This document shows positions 9,451-22,066 of a stretch of 64,000 bases of DNA, one piece after another. The notes beneath the pieces are model-generated. The model saw only the letters and a list, made by a program, of their open reading frames with translations. It did not search any database and was not told where the DNA came from. How positions within the stretch are numbered: the stretch's first letter is position 1; every line of letters begins with the position of its first letter. Origin of the DNA: Hydractinia symbiolongicarpus (Eukaryota > Cnidaria > Hydrozoa > Anthoathecata > Hydractiniidae); NCBI RefSeq assembly GCF_029227915.1, contig NC_079880.1, positions 29,383,501 through 29,447,500 of the forward strand, written 5' to 3'. Made by a program: the position numbers and the translations under genes.

Positions 9451-12400
9451 GTGAAAAAATAATTTAAAAAATCGTTCGGAAAATGAGTTTACTCCCTGGG
9501 TACTTTCTTTGTATACTTTTGACTATACGGGCCGAGACCGGGATTTACGGGAAATCGCGGGTTTTCGTTTGCCGGCGATTAAACTTCTTTTATTCAGCGT
9601 CCCATCAAAAATGAAAACATTTTTGAAAACTACAAGTCTCATGCGTTTTAATGGTGAAAAGATAATTTAAAAAATCGTTTTGGAAATGAGTTTACTCACA
9701 AGGTACTTTCTTTGTATACACTCGACTATACGGGCCAAGCCCGGGATTTACGGGAAATCGCGGGTTTTCGTTTGCCGGAGATTAAACCACTTTCATTAAG
9801 CGTCTCATCAAAAATGAAAACATTTCTGAAAACTACAAGTCTCATGCGTTTTAGTGGTGAAAAAAAAATTTAAAAAGTCGTTTAAGAAATGAGTTTACTC
9901 CCTGGGTACTTCCTTTGTATACTTTTGACTATATGGGCCGAGTCCGGGATTTACGGGAAATCGCGGGTTTTCGTTTGCCGGCGATTAAACTTCTTTTATT
10001 CAGCGTTCCATCAAAAATGAAAACATTTTTGAAAACTACAAGTCTCATGCGTTTTAATGGTGAAAAGATAATTTAAAAAATCGTTTTGGAAATGAGTTTA
10101 CTCACAAGGTACTTTCTTTGTATACATTCGACTATACGGGCCAAGCCTGGGATTTACGGGAAATCGCGGGTTTTCGTTTGCCGGCGATTAAACTTCTGTT
10201 ATTCAGCGTCCCATCAAAAATGAAAACATTTCTGAAAACTACAAGTCTCGTGCGTTTTAGTGGTGAAAAAAAAAATTTAAAAAGTCGTTTGGGAAATGAG
10301 TTTACTCCCTGGGTACTTTCTTTGTATACACTCGACTATATGGGCCGAGTCCGGGATTTTCGGGAAATCGCGGGTTTTCGTTTGCCGGCGATTAAACTTC
10401 TTTTATTCAGCGTCCCATCAAAAATGAAAACATTTTTGAAAACTACAAGTCTCATGCGTTTTAGTGGTGAAAAAATAATATAAAAAATCGTTCGGGAAAT
10501 GTATTTACTCCCGGGGTACTTTCTTTGTACACATTTGACTATACGGGCCAAGCCCGGGATTTACGGGAAATGGCGGGTTTTCGTTTGCCGGCGATTAAAC
10601 TTCTGTTATTCAGCGTCCCATCAAAAATGAAAACATTTTTAAAAACTAAAAGTCTCATGGGCTTTAGAGCTGAAATAATAATTTAAAAAATCGTTTTGGA
10701 AATGAGTTTACTCACAGGGTACTTTCTTTGTATGCTTTTGACTATACGGGCCGAGTCCGGGATTTACGGGAAATCGCGGGTTTTCGTTTGCCGGCGATTA
10801 AACCGCTTTCATTAAGCGTCTCATGAAAATTGAAAACATTTCTGAAAACTACAAGTCTCATGCGTTTTAGTGGTGAAAAAATAATTTAAAAAATCGTTCG
10901 GGAAATGAGTTTACTCCCTGGGTACTTTCTTTGTATACTTTTGATTATACGGGCCGAGTCCGGGGTTTACGGGAAATGGCGGGTTTTCGTTTGCCGGCGA
11001 TTAAACTTCTTTTATTCAGCGTCTCATCAAAAATAAAAACATTTTTGAAAACTACAAGTCTCATGCGTTTTAGTGGTGAAAAAATAATTTAAAAAATTGT
11101 TCGGGAAATGAGTTTACTCCCTGGGTACTTTCTTTGTATACTTTTGACTATACGTTTGCCGGCGATTAAACTTCTTTTATTCAGCGTCTCATCAAAAATA
11201 AAAAAACATTTTTGAAAACTACAAGTCTCATGCGTTTTAGTGGTGAAAAGATATTTTAAAAAATCGTTCGGGAACTAAGTTTACACTCTGGGTACTTTCT
11301 TTGTATACTTTTGACTTTACAGGCAGAGTCCGGGATTTACAGGAAATCGCAGGTTTTCGTGTGCCGGCGTTTAAACTTCTTTTATTTAGCGTCTCATCAA
11401 AAATGAAAACAAGTTTGAAGACTACAAATCTCATGCGTTTTAGTGGTGAAAAAATAATTTAAAAAATCGTTCGGGAAATGAGTTTACTCCCTGGGTACTT
11501 TCTTTGTATACTTTTGACTATACGGGCCAAGCCCGGGTTTTACGGGAAATCGCAGGTTTTCGTTTGCCGGCGATTAAACTTCTTTTGTTCAGCGTCTCAT
11601 CAAAAATGAAAACATTTTTGAAAACTACAAGTCTCATGCGTTTTAGTGGTGAAAAAAAAATTTAAAAAATCGTTCGGGAAATGAGTTTACTCACAGGGTG
11701 CTTTCTTTGTATACATTCGACTATACGGGCCGAGTCCGGGATTTACGGGAAGTCGCGGTTTTTCGTTTGCCGGCGATTAAACTTCTTTTATTCAGCGTCT
11801 CCTCAAAAATGAAAACATTTTTAAAAACTAAAAGTCTCATGGGCTTTAGAGGTGAAATAATAATTTAAAAAATCGTTCGGGTAATGAGTTTACACCCTGG
11901 GTACTTTCTTTGTATACTTTTGACTATACGGGCCAAGTCTGGGATTTACGGGAAATCGCAGGTTTTCGTTTGCCGGCGATTAAACTTCTTTTATTCAGCG
12001 TCTCATCAAAAATGAAAACATTTTTGAAAACTACAAGTCTTATGCGTTTTAGTGGTGAAAAAATAATTTAAAAAATCGTTCTGGAAATGAGTTTACTCAC
12101 AGGGTACTTTCTTTGTATACATTCGACTATACGGGCCAAGCCCGGGATTTGCGGGAAATCGCGGGTTTTCGTTTGCCGGCGATTAAACTTCTTTTATTCA
12201 GCGTCCCATCAAAAATGAAAACATTTTTGAAAACTACAAGTCTCATGCGTTTTAGTGGTGAAAAAATAATATAAAAAATCGTTCGGGAAATGAGTTTACT
12301 CCCGGGGTACTTTCTTTGTATACTTTTGACTATACGGGCCAAGCCCGGGATTTACGGGAAATCGCGGGTTTTCGTTTGCCGGCGATTAAACTTCTTTTAT

Positions 12401-15209
12401 TCAGCGTCCCATCAAAAATGAAAACATTTTTAAAAACTACAAGTCTCATGGGCTTTAGTGGTGAAATAATAATTTAACAAATCGTTTGGGAAATGAGTTT
12501 ACTCCCTGGGTACTTTCTTTGTATACTTTTGACTATATGGGCCGAGTCCGGGATTTACGGGAAATCGCGGGTTTTCGTTTGCCGGCGATTAAACTTCTTT
12601 TATTCAGCGTCCCATCAAAAATGAAAACATTTTTGAAAACTACAAGTCTCATGCGTTTTAGTGGTGAAAAAATAATATAAAAAATCGTTCGGGAAATGAG
12701 TTTACTCCCGGGGTACTTTCTTTGTATACATTTGACTATACGGGCCAAGCCCGGGATTTACGGGAAATGGCGGGTTTTCGTTTGCCGGCGATTAAACTTC
12801 TGTTATTCAGCGTCCCATCAAAAATGAAAACATTTTTGAAAACTACAAGTCTCATGCGTTTTAGTGGTGAAAAAATAATATAAAAAATCGTTCGGGAAAT
12901 GAGTTTACTCCCGGGGTACTTTCTTTGTATACATTTGACTATACGGGCCAAGCCCGGGATTTACGGGAAATGGCGGGTTTTCGTTTGCCGGCGATTAAAC
13001 TTCTGTTATTTAGTGTCTCATCAAAAATGAAAACATTTTTGAAAACTCCAAGTCTCATGCGTTTTAGTGGTGAAAAGATAAGTTGAAAAATCGTTTTGGA
13101 AATGAGTTTACTCACAGGGTACTTTCTTTGTATACATTCGACTATACAGGCCAAGCCCGGGATTTACGGCAAATCGCAGGTTTTTGTTTGCCGGCGATTA
13201 AACTTCTTTTATTCAGCGTCTCATCAAAAATGAAAACAAGTTTGAAGACTACAAGTCTCATGCGTTTTAGTGGTGAAAAAATAATTTAAAATATCGTTTG
13301 GGAAATGAGTTTACTCCCTGGGTACTTTCTTTGTATACTTTTGACTATACGGGCCAAGCCCGGGATTTACGGGAAATCGCGGGTTTTCGTTTTCCGGTGA
13401 TTAAACTTCTTTTGCTCAGCGTCTCTTCAAAATTGAAAACATTTGTGAAAACTACAAGTCCCATGCGTTTTAGTGGTGAAAAGATAATTTAAAAAATCGT
13501 TTTGGAAATGAGTTTACTCACAGGGTACTTTCTTTGTATACATTCGACTACACGGGCCAAGCCCGGGATTTAGGGGAAATCGCTGGTTTTCGTTTGCCGG
13601 CGATTAAACCTCTTTCATTGAGCGTCTCATCAAAAATTAAAACATTTTTGAAAACTACAAGTCTCATGCGTTTTAGTGGTGAAAAAATAATTTAAAAAAT
13701 CGTTCGGAAAATGAGTTTACTCCCCTGGTACTTTCTTTGTATACTTTTGACTATACGGGCCGAGTCCGGGATTTACGGGAAATCGCGGGTTTTCGTTTGC
13801 CGGCGATTAAACTTCTTTTATTCAGCGTCCCATCAAAAATGAAAATATTTTTGGAAACTACAAGTCTCATGCGTTTTAATGGTGAAAAGATAATTTAAAA
13901 AATCGTTTTGGAAATGAGTTTACTCACAAGGTACTTTCTTTGTATACATTCGACTATACGGGCCAAGCCCGGGATTTACGGGAAATCGCGGGTTTTCGTT
14001 TGCCGGCGATTAAACTTCTTTTATTCAGCGTCCCATCAAAAATGAAAACATTTTTGAAAACTACAAGTCTCATGCGTTTTAGTGGTGAAAATATAATATA
14101 AAAAATCGTTCGGGAAATGAGTTTACTCCCGGGGTACTTTCTTTGTATACATTTAACTATACGGGCCAAGCCCGGGATTTACGGGAAATGGCGGGTTTTC
14201 GTTTGCCGGCGATTAAACTTCTGTTATTTAGTGTCTCATCAAAAATGAAAACATTTTTGAAAACTCCAAGTCTCATGCGTTTTAGTGGTGAAAAGATAAG
14301 TTAAAAAATCGTTTTGGAAATGAGTTTACTCACAGGGTACTTTCTTTGTATACATTCGATTATACAGGCCAAGCCCGGGATTTACAGCAAATCGCAGGTT
14401 TTTGTTTGCCGGCGATTAAACTTCTTTTATTCAGCGTCTCATCAAAAATGAAAACAAGTTTGAAGACTACAAGTCTCATGCGTTTTAGTGGTGAAAAAAT
14501 AATTTAAAAAATCGTTCGGGAAATGAGTTTACTCCATGGGTACTTTCTTTGTGTACTTTTGACTATACGGGCCAAGCCCGGGATTTACGGGAAATCGCGG
14601 GTTTTCGTTTTCCGGTGATTAAACTTCTTTTGCTCAGCGTCTCTTCAAAATTGAAAACATTTGTGAAAACTACAAGTCTCATGCGTTTTAGTGGTGAAAA
14701 AAAAATTTAAAAAATCGTTCGGGAAATGAGTTTACTTCCTGGGTACTTTCTTTGTGTACATTCGACTACACGGCCAAGCCCGGCATTTACGGGAAATGGC
14801 GGGTTTTCGTTTGCCGGCGATTAAACTTCTTTTATTCAGTGTCTCATCAAAAATGAAAACATTTTTGAAAACTACAAGTCTCATGCGTTTTAGTGGTGAA
14901 AGGATAATTTAAAAAATCGTTTTGGAAATGAGTTTACTCACAGGGTACTTTCTTTGTATACATTCGACTACACGGGCCAAGCCCGGGATTTAGGGGAAAT
15001 CGCTGGTTTTCGTTTGCCGGCGATTAAACCTCTTTCATTAAGCGTCTCATCAAAAATTAAAACATTTTTGAAAACTACAAGTCTCATGCGTTTTAGTGGT
15101 GAAAAAATAATTTAAAAAATCGTTCGGAAAATGAGTTTACTCCCTGGGTACTTTCTTTGTATACTTTTGACTATACGGGCCGAGTCCGGGATTTACCGGA
15201 AATGGCGGG
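9451..15209 (+). repeat. Mosaic satellite region without one dominant higher-order unit
   Basis: About 28 monomers are drawn from the variant classes seen elsewhere, with short runs shared with other places. 9,450-10,100 resembles 13,680-13,970 and 15,100-15,400. 12,480-13,300 resembles 5,820-6,620 and 18,980-19,640. 10,680-11,740 resembles 49,350-50,400. The monomer ending near 11,155 carries a 38-bp deletion. I see no gene, unique sequence or transposon. The pattern suggests repeated segmental exchange. Confidence 0.85.
11154..11155 (+). other. Deletion junction: monomer short of 38 bp
   Basis: The sequence passes directly from GACTATACG to TTTGCCGGCG. This removes the 38 bp that normally lie between these words and hold all four GGG runs. 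The distance between consecutive CCGGCGATTAAAC words is 165 bp instead of 203 bp. The same junction occurs at 63,623/63,624 in the long duplicate. The bases flanking the lost segment share a CG, so a short-homology deletion is plausible. Confidence 0.95.
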
Positions 15210-16630
15210 TTTTCGTTTGCCGGCGATTAAACTTCTTTTATTTAGCGTCCCATCAAAAATGAAAACATTTTTGAAAACTACAAGTCTCATGCGTTTTAAT
15301 GGTGAAAAGATAATTTAAAAAATCGTTTTGGAAATGAGTTTACTCACAAGGTACTTTCTTTGTATACATTCGACTATACGGGCCAAGCCCGGGATTTACG
15401 GGAAATCGCGGGTTTTCGTTTGCCGGCGATTAAACTTCTTTTATTCAGCGTCCCATCAAAAATGAAAACATTTTTGAGAACTACAAGTCTCATGCGTTTT
15501 AGTGGTGAAAAAATAATATAAAAAATTGTTCGGGAAATGAGTTTACTCCCGGGGTACTTTCTTTGTATACTTTTGACTATACGGGCCAAGCCCGGGATTT
15601 ACGGGAAATCGCGGGTTTTCGTTTTCCGGTGATTAAACTTCTTTTGCTCAGCGTCTCATCAAAATTGAAAACATTTTTGAAAACTACAAGTCTCATGCGT
15701 TTTAGTGGTGAAAAAAAAATTTAAAAAATCGTTCGGGAAATGAGTTTACTCCCTGGGTACTTTCTTTGTGTACATTCGACTACACGGGCCAAGCCCGGGA
15801 TTTACGGGAAATGGCGGGTTTTCGTTTGCCGGCGATTAAACTTCTTTTATTCAGTGTCTCATCAAAAATGAAAACATTTTTGAAAACTACAAGTCTCATG
15901 CGTTTTAGTGGTGAAAAGATAATTTAAAAAATCGTTTTGGAAATGAGTTTACTCACAGGGTACTTTCTTTGTATACATTCGACTACACGGGCCAAGCCCG
16001 GGATTTAGGGGAAATCGCTGGTTTTCGTTTGCCGGCGATTAAACCTCTTTCATTAAGCGTCTCATCAAAAATTAAAACATTTTTGAAAACTACAAGTCTC
16101 ATGCGTTTTAATGGTGAAAAGATAATTTAAAAAATCGTTTTGGAAATGAGTTTACTCACAAGGTACTTTCTTTGTATACATTCGACTATACGGGCCAAGC
16201 GCGGGATTTACGGGAAATCGCGGGTTTTCGTTTGCCGGCGATTAAACTTCTTTTATTCAGCGTCCCATCAAAAATGAAAACATTTTTGAGAACTACAAGT
16301 CTCATGCGTTTTAGTGGTGAAAAAATAATATAAAAAATTGTTCGGGAAATGAGTTTACTCCCGGGGTACTTTCTTTGTATACTTTTGACTATACGGGCCA
16401 AGCCCGGGATTTACGGGAAATCGCGGGTTTTCGTTTTCCGGTGATTAAACTTCTTTTGCTCAGCGTCTCATCAAAATTGAAAACATTTTTGAAAACTACA
16501 AGTCTCATGCGTTTTAGTGGTGAAAAAAAAATTTAAAAAATCGTTCGGGAAATGAGTTTACTCCCTGGGTACTTTCTTTGTGTACATTCGACTACACGGG
16601 CCAAGCCCGGGATTTACGGGAAATGGCGGG
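15210..16630 (+). repeat. 7-monomer tandem unit, copy 1 (1,421 bp)
   Basis: The unit has the order F-C-B-E-F*-C-B. F has GCGTTTTAATGG and CACAAGGTAC. C has AATAATATAAAAAATTG. B has TTTGTGTACATTCG. E has TTTAGGGGAAATCGCTGG. The second F monomer carries a private CCAAGCGCGGG near 16,197, found again 1,421 bp later. Inside the unit the F-C-B trimer repeats at 812 bp, so tetramer and trimer forms alternate. Confidence 0.88.
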
Positions 16631-18051
16631 TTTTCGTTTGCCGGCGATTAAACTTCTTTTATTTAGCGTCCCATCAAAAATGAAAACATTTTTGAAAACT
16701 ACAAGTCTCATGCGTTTTAATGGTGAAAAGATAATTTAAAAAATCGTTTTGGAAATGAGTTTACTCACAAGGTACTTTCTTTGTATACATTCGACTATAC
16801 GGGCCAAGCCCGGGATTTACGGGAAATCGCGGGTTTTCGTTTGCCGGCGATTAAACTTCTTTTATTCAGCGTCCCATCAAAAATGAAAACATTTTTGAGA
16901 ACTACAAGTCTCATGCGTTTTAGTGGTGAAAAAATAATATAAAAAATTGTTCGGGAAATGAGTTTACTCCCGGGGTACTTTCTTTGTATACTTTTGACTA
17001 TACGGGCCAAGCCCGGGATTTACGGGAAATCGCGGGTTTTCGTTTTCCGGTGATTAAACTTCTTTTATTCAGCGTCTCATCAAAATTGAAAACATTTTTG
17101 AAAACTACAAGTCTCATGCGTTTTAGTGGTGAAAAAAAAATTTAAAAAATCGTTCGGGAAATGAGTTTACTCCCTGGGTACTTTCTTTGTGTACATTCGA
17201 CTACACGGGCCAAGCCCGGGATTTACGGGAAATGGCGGGTTTTCGTTTGCCGGCGATTAAACTTCTTTTATTCAGTGTCTCATCAAAAATGAAAACATTT
17301 TTGAAAACTACAAGTCTCATGCGTTTTAGTGGTGAAAAGATAATTTAAAAAATCGTTTTGGAAATGAGTTTACTCACAGGGTACTTTCTTTGTATACATT
17401 CGACTACACGGGCCAAGCCCGGGATTTAGGGGAAATCGCTGGTTTTCGTTTGCCGGCGATTAAACCTCTTTCATTAAGCGTCTCATCAAAAATTAAAACA
17501 TTTTTGAAAACTACAAGTCTCATGCGTTTTAATGGTGAAAAGATAATTTAAAAAATCGTTTTGGAAATGAGTTTACTCACAAGGTACTTTCTTTGTATAC
17601 ATTCGACTATACGGGCCAAGCGCGGGATTTACGGGAAATCGCGGGTTTTCGTTTGCCGGCGATTAAACTTCTTTTATTCAGCGTCCCATCAAAAATGAAA
17701 ACATTTTTGAGAACTACAAGTCTCATGCGTTTTAGTGGTGAAAAAATAATATAAAAAATTGTTCGGGAAATGAGTTTACTCCCGGGGTACTTTCTTTGTA
17801 TACTTTTGACTATACGGGCCAAGCCCGGGATTTACGGGAAATCGCGGGTTTTCGTTTTCCGGTGATTAAACTTCTTTTGCTCAGCGTCTCATCAAAATTG
17901 AAAACATTTTTGAAAACTACAAGTCTCATGCGTTTTAGTGGTGAAAAAAAAATTTAAAAAATCGTTCGGGAAATGAGTTTACTCCCTGGGTACTTTCTTT
18001 GTGTACATTCGACTACACGGGCCAAGCCCGGGATTTACGGGAAATGGCGGG
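16631..18051 (+). repeat. 7-monomer tandem unit, copy 2 (1,421 bp)
   Basis: This repeats 15,210-16,630 at an offset of exactly 1,421 bp (7 x 203), including the private CCAAGCGCGGG near 17,618. The copies are nearly identical. One difference is TTATTCAGCGTCTCATC near 17,065, where copy 1 has TTGCTCAGCGTCTC. Confidence 0.88.
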
Positions 18052-18439
18052 TTTTCGTTTGCCGGCGATTAAACTTCTTTTATTCAGTGTCTCATCAAAA
18101 ATGAAAACATTTTTGAAAACTACAAGTCTCATGCGTTTTAGTGGTGAAAAGATAATTTAAAAAATCGTTTTGGAAATGAGTTTACTCACAGGGTACTTTC
18201 TTTGTATACATTCGACTACACGGGCCAAGCCCGGGATTTAGGGGAAATCGCTGGTTTTCATTTGCCGGCGATTAAACCTCTTTCATTAAGCGTCTCATCA
18301 AAAATTAAAACATTTTTGAAAACTACAAGTCTCATGCGTTTTAGTGGTGAAAAAATAATTTAAAAAATCGTTCGGAAAATGAGATTACTCCCTGGGTACT
18401 TTCTTTGTATACTTTTGACTATACGGGACGAGTCCGGGA

Positions 18440-19655
18440 TTTACGGGAAATCGCGGGTTTTCGTTTGCCGGCAATTAAACTTCTTTTATTCAGCGTCCCA
18501 TCAAAAATGAAAACATTTTTGAAAACTACAAGTCTCATGCGTTTTAATGGTGAAAAGATAATTTAAAAAATCGTTTTGGAAATGAGTTTACTCACAAGGT
18601 ACTTTCTTTGTATACATTCAACTATACGGGCCAAGCCCGGGATTTACGGGAAATCGCGGGTTTTCGTTTGCCGGCGATTAAACCACTTTCATTAAGCGTC
18701 TCATCAAAAATGAAAACATTTCTAAAAACTACAAGTCTCATGCGTTTTAGTGGTGAAAAAAAAATTTAAAAAGTCGTTCGGGAAGTGAGTTTACTCCCAT
18801 GGGTACTTTCTTTGTATACTTTTGAATATACGGGCCGAGTCCGGGATTTACGGGAACTCGCGGGTTTTCGTTTGCCGGCGATTAAACTTCTTTTATTCAG
18901 CGTCTCATCAAAAATGAAAACATTTTTAAAAACTACAAGTCTCATGGGCTTTAGTGGTGAAATAATAATTTAACAAATCGTTTGGGAAATGAGTTTACTC
19001 CCTGGGTACTTTCTTTGTATACTTTTGACTATATGGGCCGAGTCCGGGACTCACGGGAAATCGCGGGTTTTCGTTTGCCGGCGATTAAACTTCTTTTATT
19101 CAGCGTCCCATCAAAAATGAAAACATTTTTGAAAACTACAAGTCTCATGCGTTTTAGTGGTGAAAAAATAATATAAAAAATCGTTCGGGAAATGAGTTTA
19201 CTCCCGGGGTACTTTCTTTGTATACATTTGACTATACGGGCCAAGCCCGGGATTTACGGGAAATGGCGGGTTTTCGTTTGCCGGCGATTAAACTTCTGTT
19301 ATTCAGCGTCCCATCAAAAATGAAAACATTTTTGAAAACTACAAGTCTCATGCGTTTTAGCGGTGAAAAAATAATATAAAAAATCGTTCGGGAAATGAGT
19401 TTACTCCCGGGGTACTTTCTTTGTATACATTTGACTATACGGGCCAAGCCCGGGATTTACGGGAAATGGCGGGTTTTCGTTTGCCGGCGATTAAACTTCT
19501 GTTATTCAGTGTCTCATCAAAAATGAAAACATTTTTGAAAACTCCAAGTCTCATGCGTTTTAGTGGTGAAAAGATAAGTTAAAAAATCGTTTTGGAAATG
19601 AGTTTACTCACAGGGTACTTTCTTTGTATACATTCAACTATACGGGCCAAGCCCG
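18440..19655 (+). repeat. 6-monomer tandem unit, copy 1 (1,219 bp)
   Basis: Six monomers repeat in the following block at an offset of 1,219 bp. Markers are GGGAAGTGAGTTTACTCCCATGGG (near 18,780 and 20,000; only its central part is diagnostic), GGGAACTCGCGGG, a TTTAACAAATCG word near 18,971, and a GTTTTAGCGGTG monomer near 19,354 matched by GTTTTGGCGGTG near 20,573. Part of this unit lies inside the larger 6,968-bp duplication, so the same 6-monomer pair is seen again from about 25,830 to 27,820. Confidence 0.85.
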
Positions 19656-20855
19656 GGATTTACGGGAAATCGCGGGTTTTCGTTTGCCGGCGATTAAACT
19701 TCTTTTATTCAGCGTCCCATCAAAAATGAAAACATTTTTGAAAACTACAAGTCTCATGCGTTTTAATGGTGAAAAGATAATTTAAAAAATCGTTTTGGAA
19801 ATGAGTTTACTCACAAGGTACTTTCTTTGTATACATTCAACTATACGGGCCAAGCCCGGGATTTACGGGAAATCGCGGGTTTTCGTTTGCCGGCGATTAA
19901 ACCACTTTCATTAAGCGTCTCATCAAAAATGAAAACATTTCTGAAAACTACAAGTCTCATGCGTTTTAGTGGTGAAAAAAAAATTTAAAAAGTCGTTCGG
20001 GAAGTGAGTTTACTCCCATGGGTACTTTCTTTGTATACTTTTGACTATACGGGCCGAGTCCGGGATTTACGGGAACTCGCGGGTTTTCGTTTGCCGGCGA
20101 TTAAACTTCTTTTATTCAGCGTCTCATCAAAAATGAAAACATTTTTAAAAACTACAAGTCTCATGGGCTTTAGTGGTGAAATAATAATTTAACAAATCGT
20201 TTGGGAAATGAGTTTACTCCCTGGGTACTTTCTTTGTATACTTTTGACTATATGGGCCGAGTCCGGGATTTACGGGAAATCGCGGGTTTTCGTTTGCCGG
20301 CGATTAAACTTCTTTTATTCAGCGTCCCATCAAAAATGAAAACATTTTTGAAAACTACAAGTCTCATGCGTTTTAGTGGTGAAAAAATAATATAAAAAAT
20401 CGTTCGGGAAATGAGTTTACTCCCGGGGTACTTTCTTTGTATACATTTGACTATACGGGCCAAGCCCGGGATTTACGGGAAATGGCGGGTTTTCGTTTGC
20501 CGGCGATTAAACTTCTGTTATTCAGCGTCCCATCAAAAATGAAAACATTTTTGAAAACTACAAGTCTCATGCGTTTTGGCGGTGAAAAAATAATATAAAA
20601 AATCGTTCGGGAAATGAGTTTACTCCCGGGGTACTTTCTTTGTATACATTTGACTATACGGGCCAAGCCCGGGATTTACGGGAAATGGCGGGTTTTCGTT
20701 TGCCGGCGATTAAACTTCTGTTATTCAGTGTCTCATCAAAAATGAAAACATTTTTGACAACTCCAAGTCTCATGCGTTTTAGTGGTGAAAAGATAAGTTA
20801 AAAAATCGTTTTGGAAATGAGTTTACTCACAGGGTACTTTCTTTGTATACATTCG
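19656..20855 (+). repeat. 6-monomer tandem unit, copy 2
   Basis: This is the tandem copy of 18,440-19,655, diverging near 20,853, where ATTCGACTATACAGG replaces ATTCAACTATACGGG. Only scattered base changes separate the two units; for example GGACTCACGGG in copy 1 (near 19,047) is GGATTTACGGG here. Confidence 0.85.
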
Positions 20856-22066
20856 ACTATACAGGCCAAGCCCGGGATTTACGGCAAATCGCGGGTTTTC
20901 GTTTGCCGGCGATTAAACCACTTTCATTAAGCGTCTCATCAAAAATGAAAACATTTCTGAAAACTACAAGTCTCATGCGTTTTATTGGTGAAAATTAATT
21001 TAAAAAATTGTTCGGGAAATGAGTTTACTCCCGGGGTACTTTCTTTGTATACATTTGACTATACGGGCCAAGCCCGGGATTTACGGGAAATGGCGGGTTT
21101 TCGTTTGCCGGCGATTAAACTTCTGTTTTTCAGTGTCTCATCAAAAATGAAAACATTTTTGAAAACTCCAAGTCTCATGCGTTTTAGTGGTGAAAAGATA
21201 AGTTAAAAAATCGTTTTGGAAATGAGTTTACTCACAGGGTACTTTCTTTGTATACTTTTGACTATACGGGCCGAGTCCGGGATTTACGGGAAATCGCAGG
21301 TTTTTGTTTGCCGGCGATTAAACTTCTTTTATTCAGCGTCTCATCAAAAATGAAAACAAGTTTGAAGACTACAAGTCTCATGCGTTTTAGTGGTGAAAAA
21401 ATAATTTAAAAAATCGTTCGGGAAATGAGTTTACTCCCTGGGTACTTTCTTTGTATACCTTTGACTATACGGGCCAAGCCCGGGATTTACGGGAAATCGC
21501 GGGTTTTCGTTTTCCGGTGATTAAACTTCTTTTGCACAGCGTCTCATCAAAATTGAAAACATTTTTAAAAACTACAAGTCTCATGCGTTTTAGTGGTAAA
21601 AAGATAATTTAAAAAATCGTTCGGGAAATGAGTTTACACTCTGGGTACTTTCTTTGTATACTTTTGACTTTACAGGTCCAGTCCGGGATTTACGGGAAAT
21701 CGCAGGTTTCCGTTTGCCGGCGTTTAAACTTCTGTTATTCAGCGTCTCATCAAAAATGAAAACAAGTTTGAAGACTACAAGTCTCATGCGTTTTAGTGGT
21801 GAAAAAATAATTTAAAAAATCGTTCGGGAAATGAGTTTACCCACAGGGTACTTTCTTTATATACATTCGACTATATGGTCCAAGCCCGGGATTTACGGGA
21901 AATCGCGGGTTTTCGTTTGCCGGCGATTAAACCACTTTCATTAAGCGTCTCATCAAAAATGAAAACACTTTTGAAAACTATAAGTCTCATGCGTTTTAGT
22001 GGTGAAAAAAATTTTTAAATAATCGTTCGGAAAATGAGTTTACTCCCCGGGTACTTTCTTTGTAAA

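Larger units (their letters stand above)
1..11531 (+). repeat. Long duplicated segment, copy A (partner at 52,468-64,000)
   Basis: The order of monomer variants and nearly all private differences match 52,468-64,000 at an offset of 52,467 bp. The offset rises to 52,468 after a 1-bp indel near 326 and to 52,469 after a 1-bp indel near 3,776. By eye I saw only about a dozen scattered substitutions, for example near 2,499, 3,126, 8,092 and 9,777, so the two copies are far closer to each other than neighbouring monomers are. The copy is cut by the window start and end, so the true unit may be longer. It could be a superunit of the array or a recent large unequal exchange. Assembly duplication is the main alternative. 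Confidence 0.93.

Noticed and set aside
10118-10483. The longest open frame (121 codons), with an identical copy at 62,587-62,952, and many 62-99 codon frames on both strands
   Set aside because: They are all translations of the satellite monomer. The period is 3n+2, so frames close or shift within one or two monomers. The same peptide words recur from both strands, and there are no ribosome-binding, splice or domain signals. The two-monomer frame exists only because of local indels. No coding sequence is called.
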